Of a stretch of DNA of 64,000 nucleotides, positions 43,631 to 52,067 are shown in pieces. The translations under genes and the position numbers were made by a program. The stretch comes from Mycobacterium deserti. GTDB taxonomy: Bacteria; Actinomycetota; Actinomycetes; Mycobacteriales; Mycobacteriaceae. Under the pieces are notes generated by a model that saw only the letters and a list, made by a program, of their open reading frames with translations, made no database searches and was not told the origin of the DNA. Within the stretch, counting starts at the first letter, position 1. Each line of letters opens with the position of its first letter. The stretch covers positions 372,001 through 436,000 of the forward strand of contig NZ_JAODWD010000001.1 of assembly GCF_025345615.1 (NCBI RefSeq), given 5' to 3'.

Positions 43631-44545
43631 ATGGTTCTCGTAGCGCAGGAACTAATCCCTCCGGTGACGGCGGACCCTGTTGGGGTGTGGTTCTTCAACT
43701 GGGTGATCCCGATTGCGGGCAGCGTATTCATCGTTCTAGCGATCGCCGATGTCGTCCGTCGACGCCGACTTACCTGGGGATTCCTTTTTCTGTTCAACAG
43801 CATGGCGGTGTACTGGATGGAGACCGCAGGCGACTGGGGTCAAATGCTGTTCTACAGCCCCGCATTCGCAGAGCATCACCTCCTGGACTGGCTGCCGTTG
43901 AAGACGCCGAACGACCCGCTGTTCATGCCGTTCGCTTACGCGGCGTACTGGGGCGTGCACGCCCTGCTCGTGCTGTGGCTAAGCCAGTGGGTGTCTTCGC
44001 GGTTCGGCTGGAGCATGCTCAAATCCATGATCGTGCTGGCTATTCCGGTCAATTACGTGTGGGACTTCGTCGTCGAGGGCACGGCCACCGCGATGGGATG
44101 GTGGACCTACGACCCCGGCATCGGCCCTGTGCTCGAGTGGGACAGCGGTGGTCGTATCACCCTGTTGTGGACCATCGGCATCATGTGCACGTGGCCAAAC
44201 CTCATCGCCTACTGGGCCGGCAAGCCCCCTGTTCGCGGCCTCAACCATCTGGAACGATTCTTTGGCCTTGAACGATTCACCAGTCCTAAAGTTCTGGTAC
44301 GTGAGCCGGTGTCGGCGGTTGGATCCGGTTCCGTTGCACTGAGCACCGAACCTGCACGGCTCACCAAGACCCAGGAATACGACCACTTCCTCAACTACGA
44401 CGTCACCATCGCACGGTGGAAGTTCGAGTTGATGCGTCTGGGCGCCTGGTGCGTCGGCTTCCAGCTCAGCTTCGCCTTATTCCTCGTCGGCCCACTACTG
44501 ATCCTGCGCTCGGTACTCGGCGCTGACAGTGTCTACGTCCCCTGA
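43631..44545 (+). CDS. AveC-like (spirocyclase family) membrane protein
   Basis: 304 residues, about seven membrane helices: VGVWFFNWVIPIAGSVFIVL, a WMETAGDWGQMLFYSPAF loop, VNYVWDFVVEGTATAMGWW, and two C-terminal helices. The D-x-x-x-E (DFVVEG) and W-x-E-x-x-x-D loop features are shared with the homologue at 22,342 (DFTIEA; WLESPYD). ATG 43631 has AAGGGG. It is followed by a 61-residue membrane protein. Enzymatic function is unknown outside AveC itself. Confidence 0.8.
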   Translation: MVLVAQELIPPVTADPVGVWFFNWVIPIAGSVFIVLAIADVVRRRRLTWGFLFLFNSMAVYWMETAGDWGQMLFYSPAFAEHHLLDWLPLKTPNDPLFMPFAYAAYWGVHALLVLWLSQWVSSRFGWSMLKSMIVLAIPVNYVWDFVVEGTATAMGWWTYDPGIGPVLEWDSGGRITLLWTIGIMCTWPNLIAYWAGKPPVRGLNHLERFFGLERFTSPKVLVREPVSAVGSGSVALSTEPARLTKTQEYDHFLNYDVTIARWKFELMRLGAWCVGFQLSFALFLVGPLLILRSVLGADSVYVP

Positions 44546-44560
44546 CCGGAAGAGCGTGCC

Positions 44561-44746
44561 ATGACTGACTCATCGGACTTCCAGCGCAAGAGCATGAAAG
44601 ATATGCCCGCGGAGTTCTTCCTGCCCCCACCCACCAAGTCGGGTTTGTGGCGCGAGACCCGCCGACTGACAGTCGGCTGCTACGCGTTCATCCTTGCGCT
44701 GGCAGTCATCGTTACGCTGACCCAGGGCATCGTCGTACGCGTGTAG
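44561..44746 (+). CDS. Small single-helix membrane protein, 61 residues
   Basis: The hydrophilic N-terminal 36 residues (Asp/Lys-rich, then EFFLPPPTKSG) are followed by one membrane helix (about 38-58). It follows the AveC-like gene by 15 nt. Not recognised. It is another example of a small ORF adjoining an AveC-like gene. Confidence 0.68.
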   Translation: MTDSSDFQRKSMKDMPAEFFLPPPTKSGLWRETRRLTVGCYAFILALAVIVTLTQGIVVRV

Positions 44747-44754
44747 CCCGAGCC

Positions 44755-45228
44755 TCAGGCGTCGCGGACAGCGTCCTCCAGCTCGGCGACGATGATTTTG
44801 CGCATCCCGAGCATGGCCTTGGTCGCCGCCGCGGCGCGGGCCGGGTCGGGATCGGCGATCAACTCGTTGAGCCGGTTGGGCACGATCTGCCAGCTCAACC
44901 CGAATCGGTCCCTGAGCCAGCCGCACTGCGACTCTTCGCCGCCGTCGCCCAACCGGTCCCAGTAGTAGTCGACCTCGGCCTGGTCCGTGCAGCTGATCGT
45001 GAAGGACACAGCTTCGGTGAACGGGAACTGCGGCCCGCCGTTGATCCCGATGAACGTCTGCCCGTCGAGTACGAACGTGCCTGACACCACCTCACCGGGC
45101 GTGCCCGGCCCGGCGTCGGTGTAGCGCTCGAAACCTTCTATCGACGAGTTGGGGAAGATCGACGTATAGAACTGTGCGGCTTCTTCGAGGTCGTTGTCGA
45201 ACCACAGCGAGGGCGTAATGGATGGCAT
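44755..45228 (-). CDS. VOC-fold (PhnB/glyoxalase-like) protein
   Basis: 157 residues of the PhnB/3-demethylubiquinone methyltransferase-like glyoxalase fold: SLWFDNDLEEAAQFYTSIFPNS at the N-terminus, FTISCTDQAEVDYYWDRL, and GWLRDRFGLSWQIVP at the end. The exact substrate is unknown for this widespread group. ATG 45228. It marks the shift from the catabolic island to ordinary accessory genes and lies downstream of a TetR gene in the same orientation. Confidence 0.87.
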   Translation of the reverse strand: MPSITPSLWFDNDLEEAAQFYTSIFPNSSIEGFERYTDAGPGTPGEVVSGTFVLDGQTFIGINGGPQFPFTEAVSFTISCTDQAEVDYYWDRLGDGGEESQCGWLRDRFGLSWQIVPNRLNELIADPDPARAAAATKAMLGMRKIIVAELEDAVRDA

Positions 45229-45257
45229 GCCCTATAGACCGACGCGGTGGTGAAGAG

Positions 45258-45857
45258 TCATCGGCGGGCGCCGAGGGCCCGCAACGCGAAGTCGAGGATC
45301 TGATCCTGCGCCTTCTGCATCCGGTCCCGATCCTGGTAGGACTGGCTCAGCATCAACTTGCTGGTCACCGCGCTGATCGCGACCGCATCCTGCTCAGGAT
45401 CCGTCAGCGGGAAAGTGCCGTCGTCGCGGCCGCGGCGCAGGATCTTGACCAGGGAGCGCTCCCGGTCGGCATGCGCCTTCTCCCGCGTCTCGCGGTAGCC
45501 CTTGGCCGCGCGGACCTCGTCGGAGTCGATGACCGTGAAGTGCATGCGCGTCTGGTCGTCGTGGATCAACCCGAACATGCCGGCGATCCAGGTCTTGAGC
45601 GCGTCGACCGGACCTCCCTGCGCCTCCGCGCAGACCTGATCGAGCCTGCCGGCCAGCGCATCGGTCTCCTCACGCAACATCGCCAGGAACAGCGCGTCCT
45701 TGGATTCGAAGTGGCGATAGAACGCCCTTGTCGAGACGCCGGCGCGCTGCAGAATCGCGGCGACCGGGATCGGCCCGCTGTGCGGCTCGGACAGGCACTC
45801 GTAGGCAGCGTCGATGATGCTGCTGCGGTCGTCGTCGGAGACGGTGTCGGGCTGCAC
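45258..45857 (-). CDS. TetR-family regulator
   Basis: 199 residues. The N-terminal helix-turn-helix is at about 10-55 (PVAAILQRAGVSTRAFYRHFESKD). GTG 45857 lies 6 nt after TATACT (leaderless); a TTG at 45863 is less likely. An imperfect inverted repeat just upstream may be its own operator. It is divergent from the alpha/beta hydrolase. Confidence 0.87.
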   Translation of the reverse strand: MQPDTVSDDDRSSIIDAAYECLSEPHSGPIPVAAILQRAGVSTRAFYRHFESKDALFLAMLREETDALAGRLDQVCAEAQGGPVDALKTWIAGMFGLIHDDQTRMHFTVIDSDEVRAAKGYRETREKAHADRERSLVKILRRGRDDGTFPLTDPEQDAVAISAVTSKLMLSQSYQDRDRMQKAQDQILDFALRALGARR

Positions 45858-45869
45858 CGGCAAAGTATA

Positions 45870-45885
45870 TTGACGCGCTCATCAA
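45870..45885. promoter_or_regulatory. Imperfect inverted repeat, possible TetR operator
   Basis: TTGACGCGCTCATCAA has TTGA/TCAA ends with partial inner symmetry. It directly abuts the TetR -10 box and lies within the divergent promoter region. Confidence 0.35.
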
Positions 45886-45924
45886 TCAGGCCGGGGATCC
45901 CCCTAAATTGTCTCCTGAGTAACG

Positions 45925-45940
45925 TGACCCTTCGGGGTCA
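45925..45940 (+). promoter_or_regulatory. Leader hairpin with TTCG tetraloop
   Basis: TGACCC-TTCG-GGGTCA forms a perfect 6-bp stem capped by a stable tetraloop. It ends a few bases before the GAGAGGA ribosome site of the hydrolase at 45,956, so it may tune translation. There is no T-tract, so it is not a standard terminator. Confidence 0.4.
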
Positions 45941-45955
45941 GCCGAGAGGACGTCT

Positions 45956-46816
45956 GTGAGCACTACCCGCAGCGAACCGCACACCGTGACGTTCCGCGGC
46001 GTCGAGGACCTAGCCCTCGCCGCAGACGAATGGAACCCCGACGCACCGGCCGACACGCCCGCCGTGCTGATGTTGCACGGCGGCGGTCAGAACCGCTTCT
46101 CGTGGAAGAACACCGGCCAGATCCTGGCCGACCGGGGGTACCACGTTGTCGCGCTGGACAGTCGAGGGCATGGCGACAGCGACCGGGCACCCGACGCCAA
46201 TTACACGGTGGACGCGCTGTGCGCGGACACGTTGCGGGTTCTCGAGCAGATCGGCCGGCCGGCGATCCTGATCGGCGCGAGCATGGGCGGCATGACCGGG
46301 ATGCTGGTCGCGCACGCGGCGGGCCCGGAAAAGGTCACCAAGCTCGTGCTCGTCGACGTGGTGCCACGCTACGAGAAGGGCGGCAGCGCCCGCATCCGCG
46401 AGTTCATGGCCAGCGGCATGCACGGATTCGCGACTCTGGATGAGGCCGCCGACGCGGTGGCGGGGTACCTGCCGCACCGGGCCCGGCCGCGCAGCCCCGA
46501 GGGGTTGAAGAAGAACCTCCGGCTGCGCGACGACGGCCGCTGGTACTGGCACTGGGACCCGGCGTTTCTGACGGCCCCGATGGACGATCCGTTCGTCCGG
46601 GTGGAGAAGCTCGAGCGGGCGGTGATCGAGTCGACCATCCCGATCCTGCTGATCCGCGGCAAGCTCTCCGACGTGGTCAGCGCCGAGGGCGTCAAGGACT
46701 TTCTGGAGAAGGTGCCCCGCGCCGAATTCGTCGAGTTGTCCGAGGCCGGGCACACCGCCGCAGGCGACGACAACGACGCGTTCTCCGAAGTCGTGGTGGA
46801 ATTCGTCAGCCGGTGA
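45956..46816 (+). CDS. Alpha/beta hydrolase
   Basis: 286 residues. The fold motifs are LHGGGQ (oxyanion), the nucleophile elbow G-A-S-M-G, and the acid and His (LSDVVS; EAGHTAAGDD). Members of this branch hydrolyse esters, epoxides or C-C bonds, and the cap sequence does not decide. GTG 45956 has GAGAGGA upstream. Its stop overlaps the next start (GTGA), so it is coupled to the large fusion protein. Confidence 0.88.
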   Translation: MSTTRSEPHTVTFRGVEDLALAADEWNPDAPADTPAVLMLHGGGQNRFSWKNTGQILADRGYHVVALDSRGHGDSDRAPDANYTVDALCADTLRVLEQIGRPAILIGASMGGMTGMLVAHAAGPEKVTKLVLVDVVPRYEKGGSARIREFMASGMHGFATLDEAADAVAGYLPHRARPRSPEGLKKNLRLRDDGRWYWHWDPAFLTAPMDDPFVRVEKLERAVIESTIPILLIRGKLSDVVSAEGVKDFLEKVPRAEFVELSEAGHTAAGDDNDAFSEVVVEFVSR

Positions 46817-49710
46817 TTGGCTTCAACTTCCTGGCAGAGCCGGAGTTGCCCGCACCGCGAGTGAGCGTCGAGCAGGCCGAACAGATCCTGGCCGAGCATT
46901 TCGGCCGCAGGGCAACGGTCACTTCACTGGGTAGCCAGCAGGACAAGAACTTTCTGGTGACCGCCGCCGACGGCGACGTCGCCGGCGTACTCAAGGTCGC
47001 CAACCCGGTCTTCAGCGCCGTCGAGATCGAGGCTCAAGACCTGGCGGCGCAGCTGATCGCGGCGACCGAACCGTCATTGCGCGTCGCGGTTCCGTTGCCG
47101 AACCTCGCCGGCGAGAACTGCACGGCGGTAACGGGATTGCTCGCGGACACCGCCTACGTGCGGTTACTTCGATTCCTGGCCGGCGGCACACTGGTCGATT
47201 CGGGATACCTGTCGCCGACGGCGGTGGCGGGACTCGGCGAGGTGGCAGGTCGGGTGAGCCGGGCGTTGGCCGGGTTCACGCACCCGGGTCTGGACCGCAT
47301 CCTGCAATGGGACCTTCGGTATGGCGCCGACGTGGTACGTCAACTCGTTTCGCACGTCGACGCGTCGCGTCGATCGCTTGTCGAGGCGGCCGCCGGCGCG
47401 GCCTGGGCGCGCATCGCGCCACTGGCCGACCGGCTACCGCGCCAGGCGGTGCATCTGGATCTCACGGACGCGAACGTCGTGCTATCGGGCGGACGACCCG
47501 ACGGTGTCATCGACTTCGGCGACCTCACCGGCAGCTGGGCGGTTTCCGAACTCGCGGTCACCGCGTCGTGTGTGCTGGGCCATCCCGGTTCCGATCCGAC
47601 CGCCGTGCTGCCTGCGATCCGGGCATTCAACGAGATTCGGCCACTGAGCGTCGTCGAGGCCGAAGCGCTCTGGCCACTGCTGGTTCTGCGTACCGCGGTG
47701 CTGATCGTCAGCGGCGCGCAACAGGCGACACTTGACCCGGACAACGCCTACATCACCGAGCAGTCTGACGACGAGTGGCGGATGTTCGAGCAGGCGACCT
47801 CGTTACCGCTCGACGTCATGACCGCGGTCATCCAAGCGGACTTGGGGATGGCGCCCGCGCCGGATCCCCTACGCCCAGCCGTTCCGGTTGTCGACGTCGA
47901 CCCCGCCTCGGTGGTGACCTTGGACCTGTCCACGACATCTGATGCCTTCGACGCAGGCCGCTGGATGACGCCTACCGTCGTTGACGAGTTCGCTGATGCC
48001 GCAACGCAAGACGACACACACCTGGTCGTCACGACGTACGGTGAGCCGCGGCTGAGCCATGCGCCGAAGCTGAGCCACGACAGTCCGGCCGTCATCCCCA
48101 CCGGCATCGGCGTTCGGCCCATCTCGGCTCTGCGGATGGTCGCGCCGTGGGACGGCGAGGTCGTCGACGCCTCCGCCGAGGCCCTCACATTCCGGGGCCG
48201 CGAGCACGAGTTGACCCTGACGGGTGCGCGGACGGTCGGGGCGGGCACCCTCCTGACGGGTGAGCCACTCGCGGAAGCCACGGGCGGACAATGGGTCGAG
48301 ATCGGCGTGCGCCCGACCGGCGCACCTGCCGCGCCACCGTTCACCACGGCGGAGCTCGCCCCGGGTTGGCTTGCGCTGACCCGCGATCCGCGACCGTTGC
48401 TCGGATTGCAGGCGCGGGAGCTGGCCCCCGACGCCGACCTGCTGTCGCGCCGCGACGCGAGCTTCGCGCCGGTCCAGGAGCACTACTACCGCAAGCCACC
48501 GCAGATCGAACGCGGTTGGCGCAACTACCTGCTCTCGACCGCGGGCCGCTGCTATCTCGACATGGTCAACAACGTCACCGTGCTGGGGCACGCTCATCCG
48601 CGCGTCGCCGACACCGCGGCCCGCCAGCTGCGCAAGCTGAACACCAACTCGCGCTTCAACTACGAAGCCGTTGTCGAGTTCAGCGAGCGACTGGCCGCGA
48701 CGCTGCCCGAGCCGTTGGACACCGTCTTCCTGGTCAACTCGGGCTCGGAGGCAAGCGATCTGGCGATTCGGCTGGCCACCGCAGCGACAGGCCGCCGCGA
48801 TGTGATGGCGGTCAGGGAGGCCTACCACGGGTGGACGTACGGCACCGACGCGGTGTCGACGTCGATCGCCGACAACCCGAATGCGCTTGCCACACGCCCG
48901 GATTGGGTGCATACCGTCGAGTCACCGAACAGCTTCCGCGGCAAGTACCGGGGTGAGCAGGCCGCTCGGTACGCGGATGACGCGGTACGTGCGATCGAGG
49001 CATTGATCGCCGAGGGCCGCGCACCGGCGGCATTCATCTGCGAAAGCGTTTACGGTAATGCGGGCGGCATGGCGCTACCGGACGGCTACCTGCAGCAGGT
49101 GTATGCGGCCGTGCGAGCCGGTGGCGGGCTGGCGATCTCCGATGAGGTGCAGGTCGGCTACGGCCGGCTGGGCCAATGGTTCTGGGGCTTCCATCAGCAG
49201 AACGTCGTGCCCGACATCGTGTCTATCGCGAAGTCGACGGGCAACGGTTATCCGCTGGGCGCGGTGATCACCAGCCGCGCGGTCGCCGACCGATTCCGCT
49301 CGCAGGGGTACTTCTTCTCGTCGACGGGCGGAAGCCCACTGTCGTGTGCGATCGGTCTGACGGTGCTCGATGTGCTGCGCGACGAGGGATTGCAGCAGAA
49401 CGCCGTGACCGTCGGTGGGCACCTGAAGTCGCGGCTACTGGCGCTGCGGGACAGCCATCCGATCATCGGCACCGTGCACGGCATCGGGTTGTACCTCGGT
49501 GTCGAGATGGTCCGCGACTGCGAAACGCTGGAGCCGGCGACCGAGGAGACCGCGGCGATCTGCGATCGCATGCTCGAACTCGGCGTCATCATCCAACCGA
49601 CCGGTGACCACCTGAACATCCTGAAAACCAAGCCGCCGCTGTGCATTGACCTCGAGGGCGCGGACTTCTACGTCGACACCCTGGACCGGGTGCTGACCGA
49701 AGGCTTCTAG
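46813..49710 (+). CDS. Kinase-fold / linker / class III aminotransferase fusion protein
   Basis: 965 residues. Residues about 15-345 form an aminoglycoside phosphotransferase-like kinase (HLDLTDANVVL and VIDFGDL). A middle beta region (about 390-560) looks like a degenerate M23/barrel-sandwich module without visible zinc ligands. Residues about 560-965 form a PLP-dependent class III aminotransferase with the cofactor Lys at about 807 (AKSTGNG). Related fusions are linked to phosphoethanolamine or hydroxylysine phospholyase chemistry, where a kinase makes the phosphorylated amine and the PLP unit eliminates phosphate. GTG start coupled to the hydrolase. Confidence 0.88.
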   Translation: MIGFNFLAEPELPAPRVSVEQAEQILAEHFGRRATVTSLGSQQDKNFLVTAADGDVAGVLKVANPVFSAVEIEAQDLAAQLIAATEPSLRVAVPLPNLAGENCTAVTGLLADTAYVRLLRFLAGGTLVDSGYLSPTAVAGLGEVAGRVSRALAGFTHPGLDRILQWDLRYGADVVRQLVSHVDASRRSLVEAAAGAAWARIAPLADRLPRQAVHLDLTDANVVLSGGRPDGVIDFGDLTGSWAVSELAVTASCVLGHPGSDPTAVLPAIRAFNEIRPLSVVEAEALWPLLVLRTAVLIVSGAQQATLDPDNAYITEQSDDEWRMFEQATSLPLDVMTAVIQADLGMAPAPDPLRPAVPVVDVDPASVVTLDLSTTSDAFDAGRWMTPTVVDEFADAATQDDTHLVVTTYGEPRLSHAPKLSHDSPAVIPTGIGVRPISALRMVAPWDGEVVDASAEALTFRGREHELTLTGARTVGAGTLLTGEPLAEATGGQWVEIGVRPTGAPAAPPFTTAELAPGWLALTRDPRPLLGLQARELAPDADLLSRRDASFAPVQEHYYRKPPQIERGWRNYLLSTAGRCYLDMVNNVTVLGHAHPRVADTAARQLRKLNTNSRFNYEAVVEFSERLAATLPEPLDTVFLVNSGSEASDLAIRLATAATGRRDVMAVREAYHGWTYGTDAVSTSIADNPNALATRPDWVHTVESPNSFRGKYRGEQAARYADDAVRAIEALIAEGRAPAAFICESVYGNAGGMALPDGYLQQVYAAVRAGGGLAISDEVQVGYGRLGQWFWGFHQQNVVPDIVSIAKSTGNGYPLGAVITSRAVADRFRSQGYFFSSTGGSPLSCAIGLTVLDVLRDEGLQQNAVTVGGHLKSRLLALRDSHPIIGTVHGIGLYLGVEMVRDCETLEPATEETAAICDRMLELGVIIQPTGDHLNILKTKPPLCIDLEGADFYVDTLDRVLTEGF

Positions 49711-49745
49711 CGCGAATGGCCGGATCGGGCGTCTAGCATCGAGGA

Positions 49746-50120
49746 ATGACACGCTCCCCCGACGATGTGGTCACCGAGTTCTGCAAGAAGTGGGCCTCAC
49801 CCGATCCGGCCGAGCTGGCAGGATATTTCACCGAAGACGGCGTCTATCACAATATTCCGATGGAACCGGTGCAGGGCCCCGACGCGATCAGGGAGTTCAT
49901 CGCCGGGTTGACCGCGGACTTCGACGGCATCGACTTTCAGGTGCACCGACAGGTCAGTGACGGCAACACCGTCATGAACGAGCGCACCGATGTGATGCGC
50001 CGAAGGGACGGTGGCCGGCTCGCGCTGCCGGTCATGGGCGTCTTCGAAGTCGTCGACGGCAGGATCGCCTCCTGGAAGGACTACTTCGACCTCGCTACGG
50101 TCACCAACGCCTTCGCCTAG
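49746..50120 (+). CDS. ephG: Limonene-1,2-epoxide hydrolase family protein (EphG-like)
   Basis: 124 residues. The family's Asp-Arg-Asp relay is visible as R-x-D in NERTDV and the Asp of WKDYFD, on the NTF2-like fold. M. tuberculosis EphG (Rv2740) is the reference as I recall. It hydrates epoxides, possibly of lipid or sterol origin. TAGCAT lies 6 nt before ATG 49746, so it is leaderless. It stands alone and converges with the gene at 50,123. Confidence 0.84.
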   Translation: MTRSPDDVVTEFCKKWASPDPAELAGYFTEDGVYHNIPMEPVQGPDAIREFIAGLTADFDGIDFQVHRQVSDGNTVMNERTDVMRRRDGGRLALPVMGVFEVVDGRIASWKDYFDLATVTNAFA

Positions 50121-50122
50121 GC

Positions 50123-51073
50123 CTAGGCCAGCAGCGGCACCGCGTCGTGGCGGACGTCGGAGAGTATTTCGAACATCGCCCGGCGCGTGGCGGTGAGTTC
50201 TGCCCGCTCGAACGCCTTGCCCGCCAACTCGACTCGGCAGCTTGCGATCGCCGAGTTGTAGCAGTACTTCGACCCGCCGTCGGTGTCGGTGTACGTCAGA
50301 CCGATCACATCCGAGGGTTCGGCGACAATCTCTCCCTCGATCATCTGCTCGCCGACCCGCCCGCCGAACGTCCAGTGGAACGGTCGGTACCGGCCGTGCG
50401 TCTGCAGGCTGCCGAGCACTGAACGCACAGCGATCTCCACCCTCTCGTGCCGGAACACCAACAGCGTGACCGACGGTGTGAGCAGCGGCCCGACCCGTGC
50501 GCGTGCGGTGACGATCTCGAGCGTCGTGTCCGGCGCATCGTCGAAGCCGCACACCTGGCCGAACGCGTACGCCGGCGTGTGTCGGGTGCCCCAGTTGTGG
50601 TTGACGCTGCCCGTCCACCCGTCGACGAAGAGGCTGACGCCGTCGACTTCGACGATGCCGTCGAACTGGGCAAGCGGATCGCGCACCATCGTCTTCGCGG
50701 TCGGGATCTTCGCGCGGTACCCACGTTCGGTCAACAGCCTCACCGGCTCCTGACCGCTTCGGTTGATCGTGAGATCCCAACGTGCCGAACCGCTTCTACT
50801 GGCGATGGCGCCCTGCGCAGACCGGTCGTCGAGAGTGGCGTCGCCGATGCGCGCGGTCCAGTCGTCGTAGTCGTAGGTCGCGGCGCCGACCGGATAAGGC
50901 TCCTTGCGCGCACGGTTGCCCTCCCCTTCTGGATCGAACATCATCAGCCATACGTCGGCGACCGGGTCACCGGCCGTCGGCAGCAGCAGCGTCTGGCGCA
51001 GCCACAGCGCCTGCGCACGATGGGGGTGGTTGGCGCGGATGTATCGGCTCTCGTAGTAGGGCGCCTCGGGCAT
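50123..51073 (-). CDS. Conserved protein of unknown function, lipocalin/AttH-like
   Basis: 316 residues, beta-rich, with the landmark VNHNWGTRHTPAYAFGQVCGF near the centre, as in tocopherol cyclase/AttH-like proteins. Not assigned further. ATG 51073 is preferred over a TTG at 51091. It has the same broad architecture as the protein at 11,960, though they are not obviously close homologues. It is divergent from the cyclase gene. Confidence 0.68.
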   Translation of the reverse strand: MPEAPYYESRYIRANHPHRAQALWLRQTLLLPTAGDPVADVWLMMFDPEGEGNRARKEPYPVGAATYDYDDWTARIGDATLDDRSAQGAIASRSGSARWDLTINRSGQEPVRLLTERGYRAKIPTAKTMVRDPLAQFDGIVEVDGVSLFVDGWTGSVNHNWGTRHTPAYAFGQVCGFDDAPDTTLEIVTARARVGPLLTPSVTLLVFRHERVEIAVRSVLGSLQTHGRYRPFHWTFGGRVGEQMIEGEIVAEPSDVIGLTYTDTDGGSKYCYNSAIASCRVELAGKAFERAELTATRRAMFEILSDVRHDAVPLLA

Positions 51074-51104
51074 CACCGAACCAGCATCCAATACTTAGAC
51101 GGTG

Positions 51105-51887
51105 ATGGGTACGCAGATCGCCGCTTACGTTCTCGGCGGCATCGCGGCGGTCGAGGCCGTCGCGCTGGCCGTGGTGTCGGTCCTGTGGATGCGCAGCAGG
51201 CGCGAAGCCGACGAGCTGCGCCACCGGGTCGACACGAGAAACATGCTGTTCAGCGGTGGTCGGGAGGCCGTCAAGCACGTGTGGCAGACCGCGAACATCC
51301 TGCGCAAAGACGGCCTCGGGGCGGCGGTGCGGTCCTCGGTCGAAGACCTCGCGGACTGGGCCGAGGTCGAGCGCCCTGACCTGGCCCGGCTGGCATCCAA
51401 CGGCAGAGTGGCGATCCTGTTCTCCGACATCGAGGAGTCGACCGCGCTCAATGAACGCATCGGCGACCGCGCGTGGGTGCGACTTCTCGGAAGGCACGAC
51501 AAGCTGGTACGCAGGCACGTCAAGCAGCACTCGGGTCATGTGGTCAAGAGCCAGGGCGACGGGTTCATGGTGGCCTTCGCGCAGCCCGAGCAGGCGGTGC
51601 GGTGCAGCCTGGATGTGCAACGCGCGCTGCGCAAACGGCCCGGCGGTATCCGCGTGCGCATCGGCATTCACACTGGCAAGTCAGTACGACGCGGCGACGA
51701 CCTGTTCGGCCGCAATGTCGCGATGGCGGCGCGGGTGGCAGGCGAGGCCGACGGCGGCGAGATACTTGTCAGCGAGGCGGTCCGCAATGCGCTCGGCGAC
51801 ACCGAGGACATCTCGTTCGACGACGGCCGCGACGCCAGCCTGAAGGGCTTCAGCGGCTCGCATCGGCTCTACGCCGTCTCGACCTAG
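51105..51887 (+). CDS. Membrane-anchored class III nucleotide cyclase
   Basis: 260 residues. One N-terminal membrane helix (about 7-29), a short linker, then a cyclase homology domain (about 100-255). Metal-binding Asp108 and Asp152 and the base-selecting Lys148 are present. The transition-state Arg is Arg210, while the usual Asn four residues before it aligns with Ala206. It probably makes cAMP, perhaps with altered efficiency. The start is ATG 51105 or GTG 51102. Mycobacteria carry many such cyclases. Confidence 0.85.
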   Translation: MGTQIAAYVLGGIAAVEAVALAVVSVLWMRSRREADELRHRVDTRNMLFSGGREAVKHVWQTANILRKDGLGAAVRSSVEDLADWAEVERPDLARLASNGRVAILFSDIEESTALNERIGDRAWVRLLGRHDKLVRRHVKQHSGHVVKSQGDGFMVAFAQPEQAVRCSLDVQRALRKRPGGIRVRIGIHTGKSVRRGDDLFGRNVAMAARVAGEADGGEILVSEAVRNALGDTEDISFDDGRDASLKGFSGSHRLYAVST

Positions 51888-52039
51888 TCTTTCGCTTCGG
51901 CCACCCGTTGGTGCAGCCGCGCCCGAATGTCCTCGGGGGTGTAGGCGTTACGGCGGCGTTGGTCGCGAGCGACCAGCACACCGCCAGCCACCACACCTGC
52001 CACGCCGGCCAGTCCGACCCACTTCCATATGCCGCGCAT
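51884..52039 (-). CDS. Small membrane protein, 51 residues
   Basis: Starts [15 protein letters not shown], with one Gly/Val/Ala-rich membrane helix (about 6-24), then an RDQRRRN stop-transfer segment and a [16 protein letters not shown] amphipathic helix. The sequence is ordered and codon use fits the neighbours, so it is likely a real conserved mycobacterial gene. Its TAG overlaps the cyclase stop on the other strand. ATG 52039 faces the divergent gene at 52,068. Confidence 0.72.
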   Translation of the reverse strand: MRGIWKWVGLAGVAGVVAGGVLVARDQRRRNAYTPEDIRARLHQRVAEAKD

Positions 52040-52067
52040 AAGGCATCAGTCTGCCTAAGCTGCCCGG

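Noticed and set aside
1..44750. Classical cholesterol-degradation (KstR) cluster
   Set aside because: No KstR-type TnnAACnnGTTnnA sites were noticed, and no mce, hsa or ksh reductase genes are present; several gene types are shared but the set differs.
47869..48912. 347-codon minus-strand open frame
   Set aside because: Antisense shadow of the kinase-aminotransferase fusion; low-complexity Arg/Gly content.
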